A stretch of DNA of 64,000 nt from Clarireedia homoeocarpa (Eukaryota > Ascomycota > Leotiomycetes > Helotiales > Rutstroemiaceae), in the NCBI GenBank assembly GCA_001465935.1, contig LNKV01000001.1, positions 310,001 through 374,000 of the forward strand, in the 5' to 3' direction. Below, one piece after another: positions 10,558-22,204 of the stretch (the first letter of the stretch is position 1; every line of letters starts with the position of its first letter). Position numbers and translations under genes: made by a program. Under the pieces are notes generated by a model, which did not search any database, had not been told where the DNA came from, and saw only the letters and a program-made list of their open reading frames with translations.

Positions 10558-11550
10558 TTTCCCGGAGCTTGACGACAAAAGGCGGTACGTACGAATAAAT
10601 GAGTACAGTACAGTACAGTCCAGCAAGCCCAGCCCAAACCCGCAACAAAAATCGTTCAAACCCAATTTCCTCTCCTTTCCTTTCCTCTCCCCTTCTTTCC
10701 TAGTCTCCCAGATTAGTTATACATATGCAAATAAAATAAATCAGAATAAGATCCCATCCATCCAACCATCTATCTATAACTAACTTACTTACTTTTACTG
10801 TAACCAACTTAGAGCAACTCAAACTCAAACTCTCACTTCCCTACAACACATATATCCAAAGCAGACACAAAAATCAATTCCAGACGCAAAATAAAACCAA
10901 AGAAGGAAGGAAGGAAGGAAAGAAAGAAACAAACGGCATCAAATATCCAACTTAACTTATCTCGCTGCCTAAACTAACACACACACACTAACACCAAAAG
11001 CAAGCACATACATACGTGATCAGTAGGATACGAGGATATGATTTGATTTGATTTGATGGAACTTGCTCAGTACTTACTGTAGAGTGCGCGTAAATATTAC
11101 GATGATGATGATGATGATGAGGCGGCCGTTGCGATATCGGAGGGAGGAGATTGAGGTTGTGGATTTGGATTTGGGTTTGGGGAAAACAAAAAAAGTTCCA
11201 GCCAATTATATGTAAGCAAGAAAGACCGAGTTGAGTATCCTGTTGCATAGAGGGGAAGGAAGGGAGGGGCGGGGGAATACATTTCAAAGGAGTTTTTTTA
11301 TTTTTGCTGCTGCTTCTTTTCTCTTCTTCTTCTTCTTCGTCTTCTTTTTGATATGAAGATATGAAGTAGGTTGGTAGGTAGTGTAAAGTACAATACAATG
11401 TATGCTTCGTGCGGTTCATCCCCCCCTTCCTTCTAACTTATTCTACAATGCATGCAATTCATCTATCATGCCCAACATTTCCCGCAGACTATGCATACCA
11501 TACCATGCAATACGATAACATCATTCCCCATCCCCCTACAAATCCCCATC
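10558..11550. other. Gene-free spacer rich in simple sequence
   Basis: Contains GGAAGGAAGG repeats (about 10905-10925), TTTGATTTGA repeats (about 11042-11057), a GATGATGATG run (11101-11120) and pyrimidine tracts. Overlapping frames here reflect low complexity, not genes. Confidence 0.55.
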
Positions 11551-12831
11551 CTACCTATCCGCCAACATCCCCCTTACCTGACTCCAATACCTCGGCGTAA
11601 CCAAGCCCTGCAACTCCCCTTTCGTAACCCACTTCCAATCACTAACCCCCATCTCATTACCCTTCAAATTCGCTTGCCCGGCCATGATCCTTCCTTTCAT
11701 GAAGAAGACCTTTTCGCCTTTGCGCGAGAACTTCTCAGACGGCTCGATGGTGCTGAAGCCTATGGGTACATAGCCTACGATCCATGTGTTCATGTTTGTG
11801 CCAGCGGTTTGGCGGAGGATACGTTCTGCTGCCTGTTGGGGGTGTTAGTTCTTGCAGTCTTTTGAGAGGGGGTTCTGTTTTGGGAGGTATGGGATGAGAT
11901 AGTATATAGACGCAAAAGGCCAAAAAAAAAAAAAAAAAAAAAGAACAAAAAAAAAACCAGGTAAACAAACCGTATGCAACATCTCCCTCCCCACTATCTC
12001 CCCTCTCGGGAACCCCCAAGCATTCTCCCCTTCCCTCCCCCCCTTCACAACCAAATACAGCGTCTCCGCCAACCTCCTCTCCAAACTCCTTTGATCCCCC
12101 TTCCTATCCGCCTCCGTCTCCCTCGGAAAAATCTCAATCCCCTCGACCTCCTCCCCGCTCGTCTCGTCCCCCCCCACCGCCTCCTTCACCAGCTTCTCCC
12201 TCACCTTGTCCGGCTCCGCCAGATCGCTCCCAACAAGCACCTCGTCATGCCACCGCTCCTCGCCATAAGCCTGATACCCGCCCAGATCCCTCCCCGCAAC
12301 GCCATTGCGCTCCTTCCTGTACTTCTTCCACGCCGCTTCGGCGGGGGTGTCGTCCTTGAAATAGAAGTATTGAGTGAAGGGCAGGGCGAGACGCTCGTTG
12401 AGGCGTTTTTGGTAGAGGAAGAAGGATTTCTCAAAGGGGGTTTGCTCGGGGGTGAGGAGGGGCGGCCGCGAGAGGACGACGCCCGTAGAGATGCTGTAGG
12501 TTTTGTCGGCGGGGGAGGGGGAGACCGGGGGGAGGTTCTCAATGTGTGGTTTGTGTGAGGGAGGGCCAGAGAGGGGCTTGAAAGATGAAGCTGCGATGGC
12601 GTATGTACGGGTCGTCGTGGAGGGGAGAAGGTGTGTGTATTGTCTGGAGGTTGTTGATGTGCGAGGACGTGCTATGGATGAATCTGCAAGTGTAAATTTG
12701 GTCAGTTTTGCTCCTTACTGCGGTCATAAATGATATTCGACCAATTGATCGCAAGAAGAAGCATATGACATACTTAACAATCTCGCCGCAGCGCGACCGC
12801 AACCTCTACTACTAGCCGTCATAATTGCCAT
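11551..12831 (-). CDS. MRPL46: Mitochondrial large-subunit ribosomal protein mL46
   Basis: Three exons (12831-12774, 12683-11971, 11832-11551) give 350 residues. The N-terminus is rich in R, S and T with no acid in the first ~35 residues, as expected of a mitochondrial import signal. The middle holds LTPEQTPFEKSFFLYQKRLN, typical of mL46. The C-terminal half is Nudix-like (AWGFPRGEI, then AAERIL), without the full catalytic Nudix box, as known for this non-enzymatic family. The C-terminal block contains FFMKGRIMAGQ and WKWVTKGEL. The protein belongs to the mitoribosome large subunit (yeast counterpart MRPL17). The last intron carries a long A/T homopolymer (about 11924-11955). Start: ATG at 12831; an in-frame ATG at 12822 is an alternative. 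Confidence 0.85.
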
Positions 12832-13931
12832 ATGATTTCTTCCCTAACTCTCGACTCTCGACTCTCTCTACCTCAAGCCCAGTGCCAAAAATTCAGAAAA
12901 TCCCCAGCTGACTAATCAACCTACCCACCCGCACTAGCGCCCACGACATAAAAGAAAAAACTCTTTGTTAGGACTTCTCTTCTCTCTCTTTTTTTTTTTT
13001 TACAAAATAAATCTCACGGCATCAATCCTTATCATCAAGACCCGTCTCAACCCAGAACGTCCTGATCATTTATAGGTGCCTAGAATACATGTATAATTCA
13101 GGCTTTTTTCGCTAGCGGTACCTACGTTAATTTCTCCACGGGAACTGTTAGATAGCGACTGTTGACATTCTTTTGCTTTTCTGTTACGATTTTGGTTATG
13201 TTGTGAAGTGAGCTCACGGCCCTGAGGGTTGTTGGTGATGAATGGACACTGCTGTTGGCTGCGAATCGACTTCATGAAGCAGAAAGGGTGAAAAGAAGAA
13301 TTGGTTTGGCACTTTTAGAGAGAGTATTGAGCTAGAAAAATGAAACAATCAATCACAATCCGCGAAAACCACCTATCAGTCTTCAGCCTGCCTGCATCAC
13401 TCCATCGCCGTCGCGAAATTTTGCCATCTACAGTAGTAATCACATTCATAGGAAGTCTCACACCAAATCACATTCCATCTCGCGCAATTCTATCTGGAAG
13501 ACTTGGATTTCAACATACACCTGTATTTATGTCTATTCGATTCCATCCCCATTTTCACTCCTATCTCCTTTCCATAACTCGCTACCCCCTACATAGATAG
13601 AAAACACCAATATATTTAGGTTGCTTTCAATCCCACCTCACCGCAAATAGCTGAAACCCATCAATCTATCAAACAATGGTATCCTAGATAGACCCATCAA
13701 TACCATACCACGCTATCCTATTTTGCTCCATTAACACCATATGTAAAAGGGAACAAATTCCCTTGCCCAAATTTCAACCCATAGAAATTTGAGGGTAATC
13801 CCTTCGCTATGTGACTCCTTGCCTTAACTTTGGAAATTACAAGATCCCCCAGGGAAAAAAAAAAAAAAAAAACTGCTAACGATATCCCATCTTTATTTCG
13901 TAATTGCATTATCGTTACCTTTGATGCGAAT
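12832..13931. other. Intergenic, no supported gene
   Basis: Contains CT-rich and T-rich tracts (12970-13005) and an A-run (13857-13872). Short frames lack motifs. The part near 12840-13000 is probably the mL46 promoter. Confidence 0.5.
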
Positions 13932-16056
13932 CTAAGCTGTCAAAGATTCAACTGCCTTGCTAACCTCTGTGGTAGCGATTTTCTCCCAAGAGCTCTTTTC
14001 CCTGTCGAATATGGCTTCTTTATCAGCGACGAGTTCATACAGTCTTCTGGAGACTGTTTGATTGATACTCGCATATTGTTCCTTGGTAAGCTTTTGTGAT
14101 TTCCAATGAGGTCCAAGCGCAGCTTTGACTAATCGGCTGATGTTTTCCTTTTCCTCAATGGACATTGTTGCTCGTAGAGGTGTGATATCTTCACTCGCAG
14201 AGAATTCGGATCGTGTAGGCGAAGGCTCTTGTGAACTCGCGCTGATTGGTCGTCTTCTAGGCTGAGGATGTCGAATTTCGGGTGTAGGTGATGCATCTCG
14301 GTTCGAGTTTCGTTGAATGGAGGGGTCAGGTGGGGACCGATTTGGAGAATAATCCGCCAAAGAAAAATTAGGTATAATGCTGGAGCTCAGAGGAAGTGGT
14401 GAAGCAGATTGTCGACTTCTAGGTGGAGGTGTAATTGACATGGCACGACCGCGTGGAGGAGATGCCGGAGAAGATGGTGACGCAGCAGGGGATGAGTAAT
14501 CGAGTGAGGGACTTGTTGCACCGTTTGTGCGACTCGGTCCAACATCAAAGCCCAGTCTTGAGATGTCCTCGTCTGATGATGGAGTAGCCTCTACTTCGCG
14601 AAGAAGAGACATAATTAAGGTGGGCTCGGAATTTGTTGTAGCGGCGGATTGAGGAGAAGGTCTCAAAATAGCTTCAGTCATGCCAGATTGGCGATTCGAT
14701 GTGGCGGCTACTGATGGAGCCGCAGATGCAGCAGATCCATTTTGCACTATTCGTGTTCTTGGTCGTTTTTGCTTACGTTCGGGTTCCTCCAAGGTTGATG
14801 GCCCAGCTGGTGAGGAGCTACCTGACCTCGACTTGCGCTTTCGTTGATTTGGTGTATTGTCAAGATCTTTTGCTCTTTCAAATGCTCCCCATGCTTGGCG
14901 TTCCTCCGGAGTCTCCACCGGCGCTGGTGGTTCGGCGCGCTCAATGGTGCGCTCCCGAATGACTGGTGGCGCTGCCGCCCGAAATGCTCTGCTAGCACCC
15001 TGGCGACTGGCAATCCGTAATCGCTGCTCCCATCTTTCGAACTCTCTGCTTTGTTCGGCAGTGCGACGCTGATGGTCTCTATAGCTCCTCATGTGCGGGT
15101 CATCTTCAGAAAAGTCAAGATCGACCCCGGCGACTTGGTCGATTGTACTGCTAAACTGACCCCACGCATTAATCCATCTTTCTCGTCGGAATAAATTTCG
15201 CTGCCGTCTAACATTTGCTTGAGTTCTTGTAAATCGAGGTGCTGGGATCATTCTGGTGGGTACATCGTCCATGTCGATAGACAAACTAAAAGCACCCGAA
15301 TCCACGCATTCCATGCAATACCATAATCCAGCGGGCACTCTATCAAGGCCGATACAATGTGTATGATATGGAGTTTCGCATCCATCGCAGAGAAGAAGGA
15401 CATCCTCCTGATCTGCCAGGTCGCATACTGGACAGGGTCTGGCCTCTTCTTCCTCATCTTCTGGATTCTCATCCTGCCAAGCAGCCAAATCAAACTCGGC
15501 GACTTGTTTTCGATCTTCCACGGCGTATTCTTGCAATATAATTCCTACAAGAGAAGATGGGTTAGTGGGCGTTCATAACTGTGGCGCAAAACAGGCAGGA
15601 TTCCAAAATTTAAGCCGGCAGACCAAAAGACAAATTGAATGTCAGATAGAAAGAAAATACATTTGAAATATGATGCAGCGGCGAAGAAGAAATACGAAAG
15701 GGTAAAGCGATACAGATCCCAAGCAAAATCCAAGCATTTGATGGGAATATAAATTTTGGGGGGGGGGGGGCAAAAGACAAGTACATACCTCCAACGCGAT
15801 CTAAGACCTCGACCAAATTGAACGAGCTGCGACAAATCGGACAGCTATTGGCCTTTTGAGACCATTCCCTCAAACAATGATCATGTAAAACATGACCGCA
15901 AGGTTTAATTTGAGCAACCAGGTCGTCGTCGCAATGTTTCCCGGGATTGGTGGTGATGGTGGTTATCGGGACAGCGGCCGCCACTTTCTCCTCATGGCCA
16001 TTATCATGAGGGATTGTTTCTAGGTCCTCGAGACAGACGATACAAGCGTCCATCAT
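13932..16056 (-). CDS. RING-PHD double-finger protein
   Basis: Exons 16056-15789 and 15544-13932 join at GGAG|GTATGT..TTGTAG|GAATTA to give 626 residues. An N-terminal RING has C5, C8, C53, H55, H58, C61, C72 and C75, with an unusually long 44-residue gap between the first two ligand pairs. A PHD finger follows: C127, C130, C142, C145, H150, C153, C166, C169 (C4HC3, with LLLCDGC). The remaining ~450 residues are Ser/Pro/Arg-rich and mostly disordered (SPxxSP clusters), ending in a charged helix (about 535-626). RING suggests ubiquitin E3 activity; PHD suggests reading histone H3 tails. This order resembles animal PHRF1, but orthology is not shown. The 244-nt intron contains a G-run at about 15759-15770. 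Confidence 0.82.
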
Positions 16057-16404
16057 TTTGAGCTGCCGAGAAGAGTGTAAGAAGGGGGAAATAGATTTTG
16101 TACAAGTTTGAAAAGAAAGAAAAAGGGAGGTTGTGATGTATTTAAGTATAAAAAAGTGATATTGGAGAGGGATTCATGAAATAAATAAGAAGTAGTAAGA
16201 AAGCATTCGAGAAGTGATTATGAGGTCTTTGGATGTTGTTGTTTGTGGGCGAATGAGTGAGCGAGTTGGGTGGTTGTTTTTTTCGAATAGCTCTCTAAAG
16301 TACGAGTAATTTCTTGGTGGGAAGTTGGGGGGGAGGTGGGTAAGTGGGTGTGGTTTCTTGAGTAGTTGTGTGTAGGAAAAAAGTAGTCGGAGTAGGAGTA
16401 GCAA

Positions 16405-16500
16405 CGATGGAGAATGGGAATTGAGGATGGAGAATGGAGGATGGACAATGGAGAATGGACAATGGACAATGCAGAATGGAGAATCGAGAGTCGAGAGTCA
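16405..16500. repeat. Imperfect minisatellite of GGAGAATGGACAAT-type units
   Basis: Units of 7-8 bases (GGAGAAT, GGACAAT, GGAGGAT) repeat about a dozen times, then grade into GAGAGTCGAGAGTC. The open frames across it are by-products of the repeat. Confidence 0.8.
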
Positions 16501-16961
16501 GGGCAGGACAGGACAGACAGGACCGAACAGGCACAGGCGGGAAAGACTAGTTGGGGCAAGCGAAAAGAATCAAGGCGGGAGAGCAAAGCAGCTCCAGAGC
16601 AAGAGAGCACGAGAGCACGAGAGCACAAGGCAAATGCTTCAAGGCCGTTGCTTTGTGCTTGTATTCTCTGAGTCTGTAAAGGAAAACAGTGGGGCGCTGG
16701 CTAGGCGAACCAATGGATAAGCTGCGATAGCGGATGAGTCGAAACCTTGGGAAGATGTCGGTGGTGTCGGTGGTGTCGGTGGTGTCGGTCGGTCAAAGAA
16801 AATATCAACGAGTTGCCAGAAAGAGGAGATGCGAGTGGGTAGGTGGGTGGATGAGTGGATGAGTTGAATGTGAACGTGATTGTGATCGGGTTGCAGGTGA
16901 GGTGACGGGATGGCTTTTGATGCAGGTACTTTCGGTAGCCGTGGTAGCGTCGTACCAGAAT

Positions 16962-17042
16962 TCATATTCATTCATATTCATTCACATTCATTCACATTCA
17001 TTCACATTCATTCACATTCATTCATATTCCTTCATATTCTTC
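16962..17042. repeat. Ten-base tandem repeat CATTCACATT/CATTCATATT
   Basis: About eight head-to-tail decamers alternate between CATTCATATT and CATTCACATT, differing at a single C/T position. Confidence 0.85.
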
Positions 17043-18119
17043 CACAGTCATTCCGAGTCACTCACAGTCATCCCTCCAAGAAGCAGAAAAGAAATCAGCC
17101 TCCATCATCCTGAGCTGTGGTACATATCTTGCCCACCCAGCCAGATCCTCGACCCTCGTGCTTAGTATGAACCTCACCTCACCTCGCCTCGCCTCGACAT
17201 CGAGACCACCTTAGCTCCGCCCTGCAAGCACTGCGCGCCACCCATCAATAATATCTCGACTCTCCATCTCCACCTGCGCTGTACATGTACAAAGTCCCGT
17301 ATAATGAAATCATGAAATCATGCAAACAGCACCTCCCTCGCAGCACCACACAGCAGCCCACTTGCTCACCTGCCCACTCGCCCACCCACCTTAAAATTCC
17401 TCTCGTCTCGTTACCCTACCACGCCCACCCATACGAAGCATCCCCATCGACAGTACCTGCTTCTTCTTGAAGAGACCTACCTCCTTCGTACACGAGCTAC
17501 AAGTATGGTATTTCGAGCACATGGCAGAAAAAGCCTTCATTCATCTCGTCTCAAGAAACGGGGAATACTAAAAATGGAACCCGCCCTGTGGCAAATTCCA
17601 ACCAATACATAATCACAACGCGAACCACCGAATGAATGCCTTCGTGCTGTGCTTGTGCTCGTACGGAAATACTTTGTACGGATGATTAAACAAGGTTTGA
17701 TTTGACGGGGGGTGGGTGGTAATATGTTTCAGATAACTAGCCAGGTATGTAATAAGACAAGAGAGCTTCTGCAGTCATTCACTCACTCGCTCGCTCCCCG
17801 TCGAGTCATAAAACCAGGGCTCTGCAAGCTGCTGTCATCCAATAGTTTCGCATCGCGGGCGGGGACGTGAGATTTGGACTGAGGCTCGTCCTAAAAAAAA
17901 AAAAAAAGGGCGGAACGAGGGCGTTTGCTCCGATCATGTGATTTAAGATGGGGGTGGGGAAGTCGGACTAGCCCACGTGCATTGGTAACACAAGTAACAC
18001 AACTAACACAACTAACACAGGATAATGTGTGATTCTGTAATGAATGTATATCCTACTACCCTTTGTGCATATCCACCATCATTTTTTCAACCAAACTCAA
18101 TCCATCATCAAAACGTCCC

Positions 18120-19248
18120 TCACAAGTTCGACTTTCCCCCAACAACCTTCTCCACAAACTCCTTGATATACTCATTGATCTCCCCTGGCTTCTCCCACAA
18201 AGCCCAGTGGCTCGTATTGACCTCCCTCCTCGTCAACTTCCCCTCCCCAAACAAATCTTCCATCCCCTCACTCATCTTGGGCGGCAACGCATCATCTTTC
18301 GAGCCAGCGATAAATAGGTGGGGAATCTCAACCTTGTATCCCTCCTCCTCGAATTTCTTGGCCAACTCTTTTTCATCCGCGAAATTCAGCTCTCCGGTGC
18401 GGTACCAGTTGAGCGGTCCGCGTATGCCATTGATGCTGTACTCTTGCGCGTAGTAATCCAATTCCTCCTTGCTAAGCAAAGGAGTAGGTCCCGCTTTCGG
18501 AAGGTTTTCGAATATAGCGCCTTCGGAAACCGTAAAGCCGATTTCGCCATTTGGTCCTCGCCCACCGTAGAGTGCATTCAAGAACTGGCGGAGCTTTTCA
18601 TATCCGACAATCTCACGCTCAACCTCTGGTCCCTGCAGTTGAAGTTGATACTTGAAGTTGGGAAGGACAGTCATAGGGACGTAATTTGATTTTGGAGGGA
18701 AGAATGGAGTGCAGACGCTGAAGAATGCCGAGATGAGTTTGGGGTAGCGGAGAGCGATGCGGCCGACAATCGCTCCGCCCCAATCATGGCCACCGAGAAT
18801 GATGGTGGAGGCGCCGAGTTCGGCTGCGATGGCTGCTACGTCGTCGGCAGCGGATTTGTATGTGTAGTTGCTGAGGTCTTGGGGAGCCGATGATTTAGAG
18901 TAACCTTGCATGTTTGGGGCTACGACACGAAGGTTCATGGCTGTGAGAGCTGGGATTTGATATCGCCAACCAAATGCCAAGTCAGGCCACTAGAAATCAT
19001 GTCAGTTGGGTCGATACGAGGTAGTGAACGTTGCAGAGGCTTCGACAGCGACAAGCTGCCCAACGCATCAACGCTGCATGAGAAACCAGAGCACGATATG
19101 ATATACTCACTCCATGAATAAGGAAGATAGTTGCAACTGGTGTAGCACCATTGTCAGGTTCAGCAAGAATATAGGAATAGGTTCGACCATTCACTTCGGT
19201 GATCTTGTGTTGGACTCGAGAGTCATCAGGCTTGATTTTGTCCACCAT
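18120..19248 (-). CDS. Epoxide hydrolase-like alpha/beta hydrolase
   Basis: Exons 19248-19111 and 18989-18120 give 335 residues. FLIHG at the end of exon 1 joins WPDLAFGWR to form the HGWPD oxyanion segment. The nucleophile elbow is GGHDWGG with D115. A helical cap follows, containing tyrosines that could supply the acid pair. HLFIAGSKDDALPP carries the likely third-member acid, and the catalytic histidine is H307 in TSHWALWEKP. Asp in place of Ser as nucleophile is the mark of the epoxide hydrolase / haloalkane dehalogenase branch. The enzyme probably opens epoxides to diols in the cytosol; the substrate is not inferable. No signal peptide is seen. No obvious partner gene is adjacent. Confidence 0.88.
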
Positions 19249-19747
19249 GTTGATTTGCTGACAAGTTGAATTTTTATATAGACCGTGGGATGATGATTAC
19301 TTGAAGCTGTCTTTCATGGTCGAGGTGGGGGACCGTGATGGGTTTTTAAGCAGCTTGAGCTTACCCCACTAAAAGGTGCCTCGGGCCAAGGCGTCACAAG
19401 ATTTTGTAAACAAGTCAACCACCCACAGTTTATTTCACCTCGATGCTACCCATACACAAATCCCGTGAGCATCACCCAGCATCAAACCCTTGCTTCCGGA
19501 GTTTCCCCTGAGTATAACTCACCGTTGCCATAGTTTCCAGGGCCGTGGCCGGCTTGGCAGCGGCACACATGTAGAGCGACTCATGAAATTGCGCCGACAG
19601 CAAATGCAATGCAACAAAAGATTACCAATCGTCTGAAATGTTTTGCAAGGCAACCCTAAATACAAGACACCCTGGGATATCATTGAGCTCCGAAGCACCC
19701 GTACACCGAGTATGCTTTTCTACCATGAACTGCAATCATAGCTAGTA
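19249..19747. other. Spacer between two minus-strand genes, no gene seen
   Basis: Holds the presumed promoter of the hydrolase (just upstream of 19248) and the 3' region of the pinin-like gene. No coding frame of note. Confidence 0.5.
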
Positions 19748-20817
19748 TCAGTAAATAACCGTATCCTCCTCTGCCTCTACCACTACCTCACCATTATGCT
19801 CTTCTAACATGTCATTCTCAGTCTTAGCCTGCTCAGACTGAGTAGTTTGTTCAGAGTTATCATTAGTAGGATCAACAACGTTAGAAATAGATGGAGACTC
19901 GGTATGAGGCTCACCCATCGTCTCTTGAGATACCACCTTGGCTTCAGAATCCCCCTCGGCGTCTTCCTTTTTCTTAGGATGTCGCTCTGCCCACTCCGCC
20001 TCTTCCCTCTCAATCAAAGCCTTGGTATCAGCAATCTGGGCGTCAATGTCGGCCTTGTTGTTCGGCGTCAACTCCCATGGTAAATAATACTAGTCGACTT
20101 AGCTTGAGTTCATCTACCCAATATCTGTGTCAATACTTACCAATTTTGGCTCCGTCTTCGTAGACAGGAAATGTGCCATTGCGAGCATGTTCGAATGCCG
20201 TATTCGCATCTTGATTGGACCATCAGCCGCGTTCCAAAGGTAATAGCAGATCCATAGTTTACTGACCGATTGTTCTTCAAACTTTACTTGCTCAACTACT
20301 CGTATCGCTTTTAAGTTCGCGATACTTTCCTTCTTCCTATTGGCTTCTTCAGCTTTGCGTTGCGCAGCCCTCTCTTTCTGTCGAGCTTCGATTTCCTGTC
20401 TCCTTTTCTGCTGTCCATTTGTCGTACTTTGGTTCAATGTACTTAACAATCCGCCGAACAATCGTTGGCCCCGCCTCCGCTCCTCTTGCACACTACTTTT
20501 CCGCCTTTCAGCACCGACATTTTTTGAGCCTTCAGCGGAAATTCCTAAAGGTTCTGTCTTGGTAGATGTATCTCGTTTGGAAGTATCAACTGCGTGCGGG
20601 GAGGAGCGTAGAGTAGATGGAGATCCTGAATTGGGTTCGGGTGAGATCCGAGGACGTTTAGATACATCATCGGAGACGGATGATTGTCGACGCTTTCTGC
20701 GGGGGCTTCTAGGCGCATCGGATTTTGGAACGACAACTGCAGATGCCACGGGCCTACGCGAATTAGTAGTTGTGATGATAACGGAGCGCGATGAACTCAC
20801 ACAGGCATATCTGCCAT
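19748..20817 (-). CDS. Pinin/SDK/MemA domain protein (splicing-associated)
   Basis: Four exons (20817-20801, 20753-20267, 20209-20141, 20089-19748) give 304 residues. The first exon is only 17 nt. An N-terminal Ser/Arg/Lys-rich arm contains PRRKRR. The pinin core follows: RRGQRLFGGLLSTLNQ, a long Arg/Glu/Ala helix (RRQEIEARQKERAAQRKAEE) and VEQVKFEEQ. Then come HSNMLAMAHFLSTKTEPKL and YYLPWELTP, and an acidic tail. The second intron is 57 nt with no stop, so it could be missed or retained as an in-frame insert; the family's usual sequence argues for removing it. Pinin proteins are nuclear and linked to spliceosomes and exon-junction complexes. It is divergent from the splicing gene RDS3 with 331 bp between the starts. 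Confidence 0.83.
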
Positions 20818-21148
20818 GTTGCTAATCGCACCTTCAATATATTAGTAAGAATTTCACGACTGATGTAGTCCGGTAAAAATTGTGACAGTGTCAGTCGCAT
20901 CCAACATCAATTTACCAGGTGCGATGCGACAAATTGAGAGCTGTTCAAATTGGTACTAGCGTTATGGTCTGTGCATTACAAAGCAGAGAAAGCTCGAGAA
21001 ATATTTGGTGGCGGTGATGTAAATAGAAAGCTTCGAGCTTTAAGAACATTCATCAAATATACGACACACCAATTCCTACATAAATCGCGGTTATTGAACT
21101 TCTCAATCACATTCAGGAGACAGATATTCAACTTTCAAATTCACAACA
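20818..21148. promoter_or_regulatory. Shared divergent promoter of the pinin-like gene and RDS3
   Basis: These 331 bases separate the two ATGs, and both genes encode splicing-related proteins. There is no coding potential, so both promoters must lie here. An imperfect symmetric pair, GGTGCGATGCGAC near 20917 and GTCGCATCC near 20894, is visible. No known factor site is claimed. Confidence 0.6.
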
Positions 21149-21583
21149 ATGTCTCGCCATCATCCGTAAGTACAAAACTCATCCCTTAACAATCTACCGT
21201 TACTGACAAGCCTCCAGAGATCTCGTAATGTGTCGCAAGCAATCCGGTATCGCGATCGGTCGTCTCTGTGATAAATGCGACGGCAAATGTCCAGTCTGCG
21301 ACTCCTACGTTCGACCCACAACCCTCGTGCGAATCTGTGAAGAGTGCAGTTTTGGCAACTATCAAAACAAATGTGTGGTGTGCGGAGGAGAAGGGATCTC
21401 AGATGCATTTTATTGCTTCGAATGCACAAGGTTGGAAAAGGATAGAGATGGCTGCCCGAAGATTATAAATCTTGGTAGCAGTAGGACCGATCTGTTTTAC
21501 CAGTATGTCTACCGTCCAATCTGGAATCGAAGAGGAGAGGCTAACATGTACTTTCTAGGAAAAAGAATTTTCGGAATCATTAA
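21149..21583 (+). CDS. RDS3: SF3b complex subunit PHF5A/Rds3
   Basis: Exons 21149-21165, 21218-21502 and 21559-21583 encode 108 residues, the usual length. The protein follows the family closely: MSRHHPDLVMCRKQSGIAIG, LCDKCDGKCPVCDSYVRP, LVRICEEC, CVVCGGEGISDAFYC and EKDRDGCPKIINLGSSRTDL, ending FYQKKNFRNH. The paired CxxC knuckles bind three zinc ions in the knot-like fold known for this family. PHF5A is part of SF3b in the U2 snRNP and helps recognise the intron branch adenosine. The three-exon layout with a 17-nt first exon mirrors the pinin-like gene next door. No lesions. Confidence 0.95.
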
Positions 21584-22204
21584 TAGGAAAGTGGATCGGG
21601 TGATCAATGCTATTCTGATTTGGGTTTCGGAATGGAGAGTCTGGAGTTATAGCATCATGGCCTTGTCCTAACATTTTCGGCCGGCGCGCGACCCTATCTC
21701 GGATGAGGATAATATTTCCACGGTTTCTGACATACAAGTCAATTTTTTCTACCCGAATCCGTGCTAGAAGACGCGAGGAGACAAAATCATGTCTTTTATT
21801 GGGCTAGGGGATGACTGCTATGTCGGTATGTATTCTAGTGAGCTTTAATGTCATAGATCATTTTCTGAAATTCGATTAGTACCAGTCTGGAACTTTCAGC
21901 CCAACTTGGAGCCGAACCTCTGACTGGGCGTAGCCAAACATGATCATTCCATGGAGAGCTTCATTCTGCACCGTATTGATACAGAGTCTTGTTGGTATCT
22001 TTGCGTGCATGTTGTCTAGCACACGTGCTATCACGCTACCGAACTAATCTTCTATCCTTGAATTATCCAAAAACCGCACCTGCCATTGACGGTACTAGAA
22101 TTTCTGATTGGCGAAGAGAAACTTCATATTTTGCACAATAGCTTACTCTCTTGCTAAAAGCACTGTCGACCAGTCCTCCAGCTATCTTCACATACACTCT
22201 CGAA
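21584..22204. other. Intergenic, no gene seen
   Basis: No supported frame. Probably the RDS3 terminator and the leader of the next gene. Confidence 0.5.

Larger units (their letters stand above)
16057..18119. other. Two-kilobase gene-free spacer with satellites
   Basis: Purine/pyrimidine-skewed low-complexity DNA. Two tandem-repeat blocks are listed separately. Other short repeats are GGTGTCGGT (16757-16790), CACCTCGCCTCG-type (17165-17190), an A-run (17893-17907) and AACTAACACA repeats (17985-18020). No credible coding frame. Confidence 0.55.

Noticed and set aside
10033..10665. Long overlapping frames on both strands
   Set aside because: Pro/Arg/Ser-rich artefacts of repeats and of the complementary strand of the DAO exon and intron.
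11974..12558. 194-codon plus-strand frame
   Set aside because: It is the opposite strand of the mL46 gene, which has clear family support.
16414..16720. Two plus-strand frames
   Set aside because: They translate a minisatellite and low-complexity purine DNA.
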